64,000 nt of DNA from Sedimentitalea todarodis (GTDB taxonomy: Bacteria > Pseudomonadota > Alphaproteobacteria > Rhodobacterales > Rhodobacteraceae), in assembly GCF_032595355.1 (NCBI RefSeq), contig NZ_JASMWN010000021.1, positions 26,965-90,964 on the forward strand, in the 5' to 3' direction. The notes under the pieces are model-generated. The model had not been told where the DNA came from. It saw nothing but the letters and a program-made list of their open reading frames with translations, and made no database searches. The position numbers were made by a program, and so were the translations under genes. Shown here one piece after another: positions 9,240 to 17,993 of the stretch (position 1 is its first letter; the number at the start of each line of letters is the position of its first letter).

Positions 9240-9356
9240 CAATCAAAACCCGATCAAGTAGCGATACCGCACCCTGCCTATCGTAACAGTATGATTTATA
9301 TTTATTTTCCAATTTACGCCCTCTAGCCCACATACGCACAATCAAAACCCGATCAA
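9240..9356. repeat. Pair of perfect 18-bp direct repeats around an AT-rich putative promoter
   Basis: CAATCAAAACCCGATCAA occurs at 9240-9257 and again at 9339-9356, 99 bases apart. Both copies are in the non-coding gap between the AlbA_2 gene and the helicase gene. The stretch between them (about 9285-9310) is the most AT-rich part of the island and could hold the promoter for the helicase-nuclease pair. The repeats could be a regulator-binding pair or a footprint of insertion or duplication. Confidence 0.6.
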
Positions 9357-9368
9357 ATGTTGTCCCTG

Positions 9369-10841
9369 TCACGCCCATGAGGGGACATATCCGGCCCGAG
9401 GGCGTTCAGCATCCGCAGGACGGATCAGATCAGCATCCAGCGTTGCGCGAATAACCCGCGATGCCTGCGCAGCGTTCTGGTCGTCGATGCCAAGCCGCTC
9501 CCGAAGTGTCGCGTTCGTCATCTTTTGACCGCCTACGTATTTGAGCGCGGCATGTTGGTAACACGCTCGCACGGCTTCTTCCGGTGTCATGTCCGCAAAT
9601 CGGCGTGGTGCAAACAGAACCACGCGCACGGCGTCTCCCTCCATGCGGAAATCCGGTGGAGGCAACTGGTGCAGCTCAACCGCCGAGATCACCTTGTCGA
9701 TGCCGGTGCCTTGTTCTTCGCAAAGTTTCATCCGCCGCATCAACGACGCAAGGGCTTCATTTCGGGAACGCGGCGGCGAGTCCAAAAACCGGTCGGGGCT
9801 AACCAAGGGGGCGCCCGGGTTCGTGATCTCCATTCGATCACTGAACAACTCGATGAGTGGTCCTGCGCCGGTGATTGTCATGTCTTGGTGGATCAATGCG
9901 TTGGCGATCAATTCGCGGATCGCTATCGACGGGTAAAGCGGTCGCTCCTCGCGGAACGCTTTACCAATCAGTTCGTTGCGGGGCAGAAGACCGTCGATAT
10001 AGTCCACCAAACCCTGAAAACCCGCTGCATAGCCGCGCTGGCCATCCTGGCGGTGACTCACGTCATCTGCACGTCCGGTGCCAGCATAGGCCACGAAACG
10101 GACGCCTTTGCGCTCTACAGAGGGGCCGAAATCGGAAAGTTTCTTGGCATACAGGATTGCGCCCAGATTGGTAATGTTCCAGCGGTCGCTTACATCTTTC
10201 TGGATCAGACGATCTGCCAATAGCTTGTCGAAGATCCCCTGCCTGTTATCCGGCAAGGGCTGGCCCGTAAGATCGAAGTAGTTGGCGTAATTCAGCCGCG
10301 CAAGAACGTCGTCGCCGGACAGGAACTGCGCCGCGACGCCTGTCTCCCAAGCGTAGGGCTGCAACTTGCTCCAGAGGGCACGCAGGCGTTCCGGATGGTC
10401 GGACAGGCGCGGCGTGGCACTGCCGATGCGCAAATAGGCGGTCCGGTCAAACTCTACCGGAGCGGTTGCGGCGGCGGGGATAGTCAGCAGGATCAGGCGC
10501 TGCCCGTCATGTTCGACCTCTTCGAACCGGAACTCGATGCCCGGCTGGAGGTGGTTGGCCACCCACAGTTCGAGCGGCTGCCCCTTCTCCTTTTTCACGG
10601 TCGGCTCGAAACTCGTGCCGACAACCGCATGATCACCGTCTCGCACCCCCCAAACCACATAGGCAAAGTGCTGATCGGCCAGACGTGCGGCATTGGACAA
10701 GGCCGAGATCAGCTTGCCGATCAACGGCCCGTCGGCATTGTTTTCCTTGAACTCGATCCATGTGGTTTCCGCTGGTTTGGCACGCAGATCGTCCACCAAC
10801 CTGCGGGTGCGTTCCGCGCTCATGACAGGGTCAAGGGTCAT
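9369..10841 (-). CDS. AlbA_2 (Schlafen-like) DNA-binding/ATPase-like protein
   Basis: About 490 residues. The N-terminal AlbA_2 (divergent AAA_4/Schlafen-like) domain shows TTWIEFKENN and YVVWGVRDGDHAVVGT. The C-terminal region shows AIRELIANALIHQDMTITGAG and a GTGIDKV segment typical of the HATPase_c_4-type domain that follows AlbA_2. Proteins of this family are often annotated as ATP-binding transcriptional regulators and recur in defence islands. The start at 10841 (MTLDPVMS) is preferred, because the 18 residues encoded upstream look non-native; 10823 (MSAERT) is also possible. It sits between the Abi_C gene and the helicase gene, all on the same strand, and may sense infection or regulate the island. 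Confidence 0.75.
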   Translation of the reverse strand: MTLDPVMSAERTRRLVDDLRAKPAETTWIEFKENNADGPLIGKLISALSNAARLADQHFAYVVWGVRDGDHAVVGTSFEPTVKKEKGQPLELWVANHLQPGIEFRFEEVEHDGQRLILLTIPAAATAPVEFDRTAYLRIGSATPRLSDHPERLRALWSKLQPYAWETGVAAQFLSGDDVLARLNYANYFDLTGQPLPDNRQGIFDKLLADRLIQKDVSDRWNITNLGAILYAKKLSDFGPSVERKGVRFVAYAGTGRADDVSHRQDGQRGYAAGFQGLVDYIDGLLPRNELIGKAFREERPLYPSIAIRELIANALIHQDMTITGAGPLIELFSDRMEITNPGAPLVSPDRFLDSPPRSRNEALASLMRRMKLCEEQGTGIDKVISAVELHQLPPPDFRMEGDAVRVVLFAPRRFADMTPEEAVRACYQHAALKYVGGQKMTNATLRERLGIDDQNAAQASRVIRATLDADLIRPADAERPRAGYVPSWA

Positions 10842-10983
10842 AGTGTGTCCACTTTCTGACCCACCACGCCTGGGCAGCGTTTCTCGTAGGCGCATTCCTG
10901 TATTGCCCGCCGACGCTGATCGTTCGGCTTGGCCGGGCTACCGTTGGTGGCATAAATAATCGAAATGGAGGAAAAACCTTTGA

Positions 10984-11868
10984 TCATTGACCTTTCACTC
11001 GCTTATCAAAACGTCTTAAAAATATGCGGGCTGTGATCAGGATTATTTGAAACCGAAAAGCACAATCTTCTTCATCTGATAGACCCGGATGGCTGCCGTG
11101 CGGATGCAATCTTGCCCACAACCCCAATACGTATGCGGGTTTGCCTCTGTCGTTCTCCCACTCATTGTATTCGTGAAGTAGGAATGGTCCCGATTTTGTA
11201 TCTGCAAGATATTGCCTCTTCGCATCATCACTAACCTTAGGATCACATCCAAAATACTCCGCAATTTTGTCCAGCAGTTCCTGATAGAAATCTCGGATCA
11301 TCGCGTTTGCAGATGACCAATTCCCTTGCGAAAAATTCTGAGTTGCTTGCGCCAAGTGTCCCTTGGCCACATTAAACCCATGCCGATCAAGCAGAGCCTC
11401 AACTTCGCTTGTCGCTTCACGAAAGTCTGCCTCAGGCACATCCTCAGGTAGCATCCGCCTTAGGACGATTTTTTTGATCATCCTTGGAGCATCGTCGAAG
11501 ATTGAAGTTCCGCCCATCGGATCCGGAACCCTTTCTTCCACAAGTTCGAAGCCATCCATTTTCAGACCAGCAACAAGACGCAACCAGACGTCAGGCTTGT
11601 TTTGTTTGTCTCGATCGGACGCGGTAGTTGCATGTTCAACCATCGCCCTACGCAGGTCGCAGTTCCCATTGACCGTCGGAACAGAACGCTGTCCCATACT
11701 GCTTTTGGCGAACCTAACCAAATCATTGGCCTTCGATGCTACCGATCCAGAGCCACAGAATTCCTCTACACCCCACCCTAAAATAAGAGATGAGAACGCG
11801 GCTTGCGTCGACATTTCAGCAATCATCTCGCCCGCTGCCATCAGCGTCATGCTATTGAAGTTGCTCAT
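10984..11868 (-). CDS. Abortive-infection Abi_C-type protein
   Basis: 294 residues. The central part (LLDRHGFNVAKGHLAQATQNFSQGNWSSANAMIRDF) matches the pattern of the Abi_C (abortive infection C-terminal) domain, where a helical repeat precedes a short acidic/aromatic tail. The ATG overlaps the methyltransferase stop codon as ATGA, so the two are coupled. Base composition is far lower in GC than the neighbours: the 60-base line at 11161 is 40% GC by hand count. This indicates separate ancestry. A cell-suicide or growth-arrest role is suggested by family, not by visible catalytic residues. Confidence 0.7.
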   Translation of the reverse strand: MSNFNSMTLMAAGEMIAEMSTQAAFSSLILGWGVEEFCGSGSVASKANDLVRFAKSSMGQRSVPTVNGNCDLRRAMVEHATTASDRDKQNKPDVWLRLVAGLKMDGFELVEERVPDPMGGTSIFDDAPRMIKKIVLRRMLPEDVPEADFREATSEVEALLDRHGFNVAKGHLAQATQNFSQGNWSSANAMIRDFYQELLDKIAEYFGCDPKVSDDAKRQYLADTKSGPFLLHEYNEWENDRGKPAYVLGLWARLHPHGSHPGLSDEEDCAFRFQIILITARIFLRRFDKRVKGQ

Positions 11869-14615
11869 ACGCTCACCTTCGTCGTCATCTTCGTATACAT
11901 CTCGAACAGCTTTTCCAGCCGTTCGGTGTCGTTGCGGAAGCGGCGGCCGATATAGATGCGTTCCAGAACCTCGTCGTTGTGGTCATGCGCTGCGCGGAGG
12001 TTGGCGGGCATTTTCTCGGGGTCGTAGAGGTCGGCGATGGTGGCGGGGAAATGCGCCTCGCGGGCCAGAAGGATGCCTTCTGCCGCCGCTGTCAGGTCGG
12101 CGCGGTTCTTTTCGGTCAGTTTCGGGACGGGGAAGGTGTTCCAGCCGAGGGTGTTGGAATAGCTGAAATCAGTTCGCATCCGCACGCAAACCGTGCCGAT
12201 CCAGACCCAATGCAGACGCGAGGCGATCAGCGCCATGTTCCAGAGCGGAGCGTCGTAGAGGGCAAAAAGTTTGTTGGAAATAATGGTTCCATCAGGGAGA
12301 GGTCCACATGGGAGATAGTCGCGGTTCTCGGAACTAATCGCTGCGATCGCGATCACTTTCTCATCGCCCGTTTGGCGACGTTCATCGAATCTATGGGGCC
12401 ACTTAGCCCCTTTCTGTGTTGCCGACTTTGTACTGGCGAGGCGCATTGCGCGCACAGCCTCAAGTCGCTTCCCAATTGCAGGGATTTCTTTGGCCTGTTC
12501 TGCCTCGGCATCCTTTATCCAAAGACAGTATCGCTGCTTCCCCGCAATAAACTCTTCAGAACCAAGAATGGGGCGAATAAATTTTCGCCGCTGTTCTGGG
12601 GTTAGAGCCAAGCTTGAAACTTCGTCTGAACTAAACAGCAAATTTCCCCCGTCAACAGGCTTACTACCGAATGTCATTTCGGCCAGCGAGGATAGTGGCT
12701 TTGACCGCTTCTCTACGATTACGTTTGCACCATTGATCAAGTAAGCGTTCAGGAATCCGGACTCTTTGACTTCGGTTTCACCGTCCGAAGTTAACGAAAA
12801 CAGCTTTCTGGTGTGACCAGCGCGGTTTGATATTCCAACTATGACCACGGTCACGCCAGCATTATGGCTGGCCAGGTTCGCCCATTTGAAGTTCGTATGG
12901 GCAAAGGCGATCTCGTGCCCTGTCTTGAAGATCAGCGGCCACAGGATCGGCACCTGCTGCCCCTGACAGATCGAGTTGGTGGACACAAAGGCCGACACGG
13001 TGGGCGTGTGCAGCCCGTAATCGGCGGCCTTCATGAACCAGCCTGCAACATAGTCGAGCGATTTCCAGCTTTTCGTGCGCCCGTCGAAAATGCGCTGCAA
13101 ATCCTCTTTCTGTTCGGTGCTTTGCCAGGTTGACCCAAGATAGGGCGGATTCCCGCAGATATAGGTCTCGCCCCCTTCATTCGCGAAGTCGATCTGCGCC
13201 TGATCCAGCGGGGACATGAACAGGTCATCGGCCTGAAACTTCACCCCCGTCCCCGTGGGCGGGCAGACCGACAGCCAATCCAGCCGCAGGGCGTTGCCGC
13301 AGGTGATCCAGTTCTGCGCGTCCAGAGGCAGGAATTCTGCCAGCGCCTCTTTCTGGCCGCGATAGGTCACGTCGCATTGGTATTCCGCGATGATCAACGC
13401 CAGCCGCGCGATCTCGGCCGAGAAATCCCGCAGCTCGATCCCGCGATAGTTGGTCAGGGGAATGTCGGTGCGCCGCAGCGGCTCGCCCCGGCGCTTGTTG
13501 ATCTCATACTCGATGGCGCGCATTTCCTTGTAGGCGATGACAAGGAAGTTGCCCGACCCGCAGGCGGGATCGAAGACGCGGATCTTGGCCATGCGCGCAC
13601 GCAGATTGGAGAGCCTCCGCGCGTTGTCGCCCGCCGCCTCCAGTTCCGTCCGCAGGTCATCTAGGAAGAGCGGGTTCAGCACCTTCAGGATGTTCGGCAC
13701 GGAGGTGTAGTGCATGCCGAGGACCGAGCGTTCCTCCTCATCCGCGACGGCCTGGATCATGGAGCCGAAGATGTCGGGGTTGATCTGGGTCCAGTCGAGG
13801 CTGCCGATATGGGACAGGTAGCGCTGCGCGATCTTGGAAAACCGCGGGGCTTCGGTGGACCCCGAGAAGAGCCCACCGTTCACATAGGGAAAGGTGTCGG
13901 CCCAGCGGGGCAGCTTGGCCTCGGCCCGTTTGGGGATGGCGGTGTTCATCGCGCGGAAGATTTCGCCGATGACCTGATGCGTGTTCGACCCGTCGCGGTT
14001 AGCCATCTGGTCGATGGTGGCGGTGAACAGGTTGTCGCTGACGAAGATGTCGGTGTCTTCGGCGAAGAAGCAGAAGATCAGCCGCGCCATGAAGTGGTTC
14101 ATGTCGTGGCGTTTTTCCGCGCTGCCCCAGTCGGGGTTGTCCTTGATCAGCTCGATATAGAGCCGGTTGAGGCGGCTGGTCGCCCGGATGTCAAAGGCGC
14201 TTTCGCGGATCTGCTTGACGGTGGAGATACCGGCGAGCGGCAGGAAGAAGCCGAAATGGTCGGGGAAATCGGTGTAGCGGCAGGCGATGGTCTCGCCAGT
14301 GGTGATATCTTCGGCTTCCAGATCAATGCCATCGGTAGCGAGGATGAACTTGGCCTTAGCGCGGGTGGTGGTTGGGCTGTCGCGCAAGGCGGTGAGCGTT
14401 GCCGCGATATCGCCCGGCGCACAGGTCGCAAGGTGGATGTTGTTGGTCTGCAGGACGCCGCCGAGGTCGGACTTGTTCGACGCGCCGGTGCGCAGCCGCT
14501 TGATGGTCGTGTCCTTGTTGCCGAAGGCCATGAGGAAGGCATATGGGAACTCGGCAGCATCAAAGGGCTGCTCGGCGAGTTCGGAAACAGCTTGTTCGAT
14601 TTCAACGGCGTTCAT
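11865..14615 (-). CDS. MmeI-like class I DNA adenine methyltransferase
   Basis: About 916 residues. The SAM-binding motif I is DPACGSGNF (about 349-357) and the catalytic motif IV is NPPY (about 489-492), as in N6-adenine methyltransferases. The architecture (N-domain, helical spacer, methyltransferase, target-recognition region, C-terminal helical region) matches MmeI-type single-chain enzymes. The N-terminal region does not show the D-x(n)-ExK nuclease signature expected of MmeI, so cleavage may be delegated to another protein. The start at 14615 overlaps the fitB stop as ATGA; an upstream in-frame ATG at 14651 lies inside fitB. Bases about 12180-12900 (residues about 570-810) fall in GC content, consistent with a swapped recognition domain. 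Confidence 0.85.
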   Translation of the reverse strand: MNAVEIEQAVSELAEQPFDAAEFPYAFLMAFGNKDTTIKRLRTGASNKSDLGGVLQTNNIHLATCAPGDIAATLTALRDSPTTTRAKAKFILATDGIDLEAEDITTGETIACRYTDFPDHFGFFLPLAGISTVKQIRESAFDIRATSRLNRLYIELIKDNPDWGSAEKRHDMNHFMARLIFCFFAEDTDIFVSDNLFTATIDQMANRDGSNTHQVIGEIFRAMNTAIPKRAEAKLPRWADTFPYVNGGLFSGSTEAPRFSKIAQRYLSHIGSLDWTQINPDIFGSMIQAVADEEERSVLGMHYTSVPNILKVLNPLFLDDLRTELEAAGDNARRLSNLRARMAKIRVFDPACGSGNFLVIAYKEMRAIEYEINKRRGEPLRRTDIPLTNYRGIELRDFSAEIARLALIIAEYQCDVTYRGQKEALAEFLPLDAQNWITCGNALRLDWLSVCPPTGTGVKFQADDLFMSPLDQAQIDFANEGGETYICGNPPYLGSTWQSTEQKEDLQRIFDGRTKSWKSLDYVAGWFMKAADYGLHTPTVSAFVSTNSICQGQQVPILWPLIFKTGHEIAFAHTNFKWANLASHNAGVTVVIVGISNRAGHTRKLFSLTSDGETEVKESGFLNAYLINGANVIVEKRSKPLSSLAEMTFGSKPVDGGNLLFSSDEVSSLALTPEQRRKFIRPILGSEEFIAGKQRYCLWIKDAEAEQAKEIPAIGKRLEAVRAMRLASTKSATQKGAKWPHRFDERRQTGDEKVIAIAAISSENRDYLPCGPLPDGTIISNKLFALYDAPLWNMALIASRLHWVWIGTVCVRMRTDFSYSNTLGWNTFPVPKLTEKNRADLTAAAEGILLAREAHFPATIADLYDPEKMPANLRAAHDHNDEVLERIYIGRRFRNDTERLEKLFEMYTKMTTKVSV

Positions 14616-15034
14616 GCGGCTGTCCAGGGGTTGATCAGGTCGATCTCGCAACCCTCGAAGTCAGGCGTATTGCGCGTGGCGACGGTGGCGCCGCAGGCGT
14701 GGGCAATGGAAGCGATCTGGCAATCGGCCTGAGCGATCGGTCGCCCGGCGGACCGTCGTGCCGCTGCTATGGTAGCGAAGGACTGCGCGGCGTTGCTGTC
14801 GAAGGGCAGAATGCGCCCGGCCAGGTCTTCGCGCAGGATGCGGTCCACGGCGTCAACCAGCGCGGCGCGGTGCTTGCCGTTCCCCATGATTGCGAGGCCA
14901 AAGCGCAGTTCCGCCTCCGATATCGAGGTCAGGTAAACGTTGAGCCCTTCCTGAGCCGACAACCAGTGTTCGACCTTGGGCTCCGGGGCCGGGCGCAAAA
15001 GCTCGGAGATGACATTCGTGTCGAGGATGATCAT
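14612..15034 (-). CDS. PIN-domain toxin, FitB/VapC type
   Basis: 140 residues with the PIN ribonuclease fold: MIILDTNVISELLRP at the N-terminus (D5), SEAELRFG in the middle (acidic E), and the QADCQIASIAHACGATVATRNTPDF block that supplies the other acidic residues. These proteins cleave RNA when freed from their antitoxin. The upstream fitA-like gene ends 3 bases before it. Its stop codon overlaps the methyltransferase ATG, so this toxin-antitoxin pair heads the defence operon and is translated together with it. Confidence 0.85.
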   Translation of the reverse strand: MIILDTNVISELLRPAPEPKVEHWLSAQEGLNVYLTSISEAELRFGLAIMGNGKHRAALVDAVDRILREDLAGRILPFDSNAAQSFATIAAARRSAGRPIAQADCQIASIAHACGATVATRNTPDFEGCEIDLINPWTAA

Positions 15035-15037
15035 GCG

Positions 15038-15286
15038 TCAGGCCCGGTCGAACGCGGGTGGTTCACGCATGGCCTCACGCTGCGGAAGGTCCAGATCAAC
15101 GCCGCCCAGAGGCGCGACCCGCGCACGTATCGCCGCGGCAAGATCGTGGGAGGGCTTCGCTTCGCCGACGACGTGGCGCAAGATCTCGCGCGCCTCCTCT
15201 TCCATTGAACGGCCATGTTCGGCTGCGCGGATGCGAAGGCGGCGCTTCACGTCATCGTCAAGGTTCCGGATGGTAATGCTTGCCAT
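15038..15286 (-). CDS. FitA-like ribbon-helix-helix antitoxin
   Basis: 82 residues beginning MASITIRNLDDDVKRRLRIRAAEHGRSMEEEAREIL, the ribbon-helix-helix DNA-binding pattern of FitA/Phd-like antitoxins of PIN toxins. The C-terminal tail (PLGGVDLDLPQREA) would wrap the toxin. A strong CAGGAGG ribosome-binding site precedes the ATG, and an inverted repeat (15313-15329) lies upstream as a likely operator. It should neutralise the FitB-like toxin and repress the operon, which includes the methyltransferase. Confidence 0.85.
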   Translation of the reverse strand: MASITIRNLDDDVKRRLRIRAAEHGRSMEEEAREILRHVVGEAKPSHDLAAAIRARVAPLGGVDLDLPQREAMREPPAFDRA

Positions 15287-15312
15287 GATGTCCTCCTGAG
15301 AGGAGTGTAATC

Positions 15313-15329
15313 ATCGCAATCAATGCGAT
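15313..15329. promoter_or_regulatory. Likely operator of the fitAB-methyltransferase operon
   Basis: ATCGCA and TGCGAT form a perfect inverted repeat around a 5-base centre, 26 bases upstream of fitA. Ribbon-helix-helix antitoxins normally bind such short palindromes. Confidence 0.5.
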
Positions 15330-15412
15330 CAAGCGCAAACGCGTTCATGTTGTGACAAGACGGGAGAGGTTACCGTCCGATAGTGCTCAATGCGCACCCT
15401 TCCAAACATCCC

Positions 15413-16423
15413 TCAGCTGGTCACTTCTGATTTTAAGATACCAGGCACCCACACCTGTTCGACCCCACGTCTTCCGTCTTTCCGACCAAGCTGCACCACG
15501 ACATCGATGCTGGAGGCGGCATAGCGCCTTACCTCCTCAAAACTCATATTGATGCCCACCGACATGACCATGAGGGCAAGGCGGTCGAGCGCCTTCTGCG
15601 CGGTATCGGCGTGAATTGTGGTGAAAGAGCCGGAATGGCCGGTGTTGATCGCGTCGAGGAAGGTCTTGCACTCATCGCCGCGCAATTCGCCAAGAATTAT
15701 CCGGTCAGGACGCATGCGCAAAGAGGTCTCCAGCAATTTGGCCGCGGTGCGTTCACTTGAGGGGATACGGTCAGCCTTGAGCATCGCGCGATTGGGCTGT
15801 GGAGGAAAGAGCTCGAATGCGTCCTCGATGGTCACGATACGTTCCGCCTCGGTCACCAGCGCGAGAAGTGCCCGGGCAAAAGTCGTTTTGCCCGTGGACG
15901 TCCCGCCGCTGATCATGATGTTCAACCGCTCATCGATGCAGAGTTTCATGGCGGCTCGAATATCCCCCGCCTGCGTCAGTGCGATCACCCGTTCGGCTTT
16001 TGCCTGTCGTTCGGCATCCAAATCCACCAGTGCACCGTGCAACAGACCGATGTCGCCCAAGGTGAGTTGGTCTTCACTGTAGCGGCGCAAGGTGATCGAC
16101 GGCCCGCCATCCACGACCGGTGGATAGACGACCTGTGCCCGGATCGGCTTGCCGTTCATCTCGATCTTGCCGGAGACGAGCGGCTTTTTCTCGCTGATCT
16201 GTCCGTGGGTGGCGCTGGCAATGGATGTTGCAAGGTCCCGAGCTTGGGAAGGGGAGTAAAACACACCTTCGAGGCCGACCATATGCTCAGCCCCCCGGGT
16301 TTCCACCCAGACCTTTCCATCGGGATTGACCGCTATTTCGACCACGCAGGGATCGGCGAGCGGTGCAGCCAGAGGTTTTAGATAGGTCGAAAGAAAACTG
16401 GCTTTTTCTGCCGCCTGGTTCAT
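15413..16423 (-). CDS. virB11: Type IV secretion ATPase VirB11
   Basis: A cytoplasmic hexameric ATPase of the secretion channel. Walker A is GGTSTGKTTFARALL, followed by VTIEDAFEL (Asp box), ILGELRGDE (Walker B region) and NTGHSGSFTTIHAD (His box), all diagnostic of the VirB11/PulE family. The ATG at 16423 gives 336 residues, the usual size; a GTG at 16504 would add a non-native basic N-terminus. It is the last gene of the virB operon, followed by the fitA operon after about 80 bases. Confidence 0.93.
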   Translation of the reverse strand: MNQAAEKASFLSTYLKPLAAPLADPCVVEIAVNPDGKVWVETRGAEHMVGLEGVFYSPSQARDLATSIASATHGQISEKKPLVSGKIEMNGKPIRAQVVYPPVVDGGPSITLRRYSEDQLTLGDIGLLHGALVDLDAERQAKAERVIALTQAGDIRAAMKLCIDERLNIMISGGTSTGKTTFARALLALVTEAERIVTIEDAFELFPPQPNRAMLKADRIPSSERTAAKLLETSLRMRPDRIILGELRGDECKTFLDAINTGHSGSFTTIHADTAQKALDRLALMVMSVGINMSFEEVRRYAASSIDVVVQLGRKDGRRGVEQVWVPGILKSEVTS

Positions 16424-16533
16424 GGGTGGCCGCCTGTGCGTTTCAGGTTTGTGTTGCTTTGAGACACGCGGCCTCTCCCTTCGGTCGAACGCGTGTTTCG
16501 ACACCTGAATGTTTTGTCGAACCCGAAACGCAC

Positions 16534-17991
16534 TTAATAGAACTCAAGATCACGGTCGACGATCACACTGATCGCAGCGCCCGGCTGGACCGAGATAACC
16601 GGAGGCAGGGTGGCAAATTCGCCGATCACCGCATCGGTGGCCTGCGCAAAACTGCCCGCGACATCCTCGGCAATTTCTGATCTGGTCTCGGAGCTGGCCT
16701 CGGATGCGTCGATTGCCGGTCCTGCGCCGATGATCGAGAGCAATGCGGCTGCGCCAAAGCGCAGCCCAAAGCGGGAGTTCACGGAGCCCGTCACGCCCGA
16801 GCGGCCCTGATCGTCCGCGCCAAATGCGGCGAGCTGAACCGATTGCCCCTCGGGTGTGACGATGCGTGACCAGCCAACCAGAATGCGGGCCTGGCCCAAA
16901 GAGACATTCGAATTGTAGGTCCCGAAGAGGCGGGAGCCTTCGGGAATGAGAACGCGGGACTGATCGAAACTCCAGACCGGGTAGTTCACGATGGCGGTAA
17001 TCTGTCCGGGCAATGTGGATTCGATGGCGGTTTCCAGTGACGCTTGAATGAGCGTGCCCTGCAGCACCGTATTGGAAGGATTGGCGATAACCTCCGCTGT
17101 TGCGACTTGAACGGGCTGGGCACCGTCCAACACGAAGGCGCGCGCCGCCGCATCTCCGACCGCAGGTCCCCTCTCAGGGTCAGATGCCGGACTGCCCGTC
17201 TGGCCGCCCGCATCAAAGATCACCCCTTCGGACCGAATTTGTGTGTCGCGCAGCGCCGCCGCCTCGGCACGCCGACGGTCCAGTTCAGCCCGCCGCGCGG
17301 CTTCCTCGGCGGCGAGCTGATCCCTCTCGGTTTGCGCGCGTAGAGCGTCACTCATACCGTCATCGATCTGCTGTTGCAGGGCGTCGTTCTGGCGCTGCAG
17401 TCCGAGCATTTGCTCCATCAACTGCTCCATCCGGCCATCGGCAACACGCGCGCGTGCGGCAACCTCATCAGCGATACGCTTTTGCGCTTCAAGATCGGCT
17501 TCTGCCAACCGGGTGTCCATCTCGCTTTGCATCTGGGCGATGAGCGCCGTGTTCTGTTCCTGGACCGAGCGCAGCGCTTCGGCCAGCTCGGCGGAATTGT
17601 CGGGGGCAGGGGCCTCGGCCAGTCTTGCCAACTGGGCTTGTAGGGCGACCACGTCGCTCGCAAGCTTGGCGTTCTGTTCCTCGAGAGCTTGGCGCTGCGC
17701 CGCGAGTTCATCCTCGATTGGTCCGGGATCGAACCTCGGCTCTGATCTTTGTTCGGTCGGTTCAGCGTCGGCTGTCATGCGGCCAAACCCGTCACCGTCA
17801 ACTTGATCCTGAAAGTCGTCGGCTTTCGATGTTTCAACGGCAGAAGTGATGCCGCTGCCTTGCACAAGCGGGTAGGCAATGATGGCGGTCCCTGCCACAA
17901 GCAATGCACCCAAACCAAGCCTGAGCCCGAGAGATGCGCGCCGCTTGGGTGCGAAGCTGTATTCCTTTTCCCCGGTTTTCTCGTCGCTCAT
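16534..17991 (-). CDS. virB10: Type IV secretion channel protein VirB10/TrbI
   Basis: 485 residues. A short cytoplasmic tail precedes one membrane segment (about residues 22-44). A periplasmic coiled-coil region rich in Gln, Glu and Ala follows (about 85-250), where most VirB10 proteins have a proline-rich stretch. The C-terminal TrbI domain includes LIQASLETAIESTLPGQ and PEGSRLFGTYNS. It spans both membranes and joins VirB7-VirB9 in the outer-membrane core. The long coiled coil in place of prolines is somewhat unusual. The gene starts 2 bases after the virB9 stop. Confidence 0.92.
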   Translation of the reverse strand: MSDEKTGEKEYSFAPKRRASLGLRLGLGALLVAGTAIIAYPLVQGSGITSAVETSKADDFQDQVDGDGFGRMTADAEPTEQRSEPRFDPGPIEDELAAQRQALEEQNAKLASDVVALQAQLARLAEAPAPDNSAELAEALRSVQEQNTALIAQMQSEMDTRLAEADLEAQKRIADEVAARARVADGRMEQLMEQMLGLQRQNDALQQQIDDGMSDALRAQTERDQLAAEEAARRAELDRRRAEAAALRDTQIRSEGVIFDAGGQTGSPASDPERGPAVGDAAARAFVLDGAQPVQVATAEVIANPSNTVLQGTLIQASLETAIESTLPGQITAIVNYPVWSFDQSRVLIPEGSRLFGTYNSNVSLGQARILVGWSRIVTPEGQSVQLAAFGADDQGRSGVTGSVNSRFGLRFGAAALLSIIGAGPAIDASEASSETRSEIAEDVAGSFAQATDAVIGEFATLPPVISVQPGAAISVIVDRDLEFY

Positions 17992-17993
17992 GA

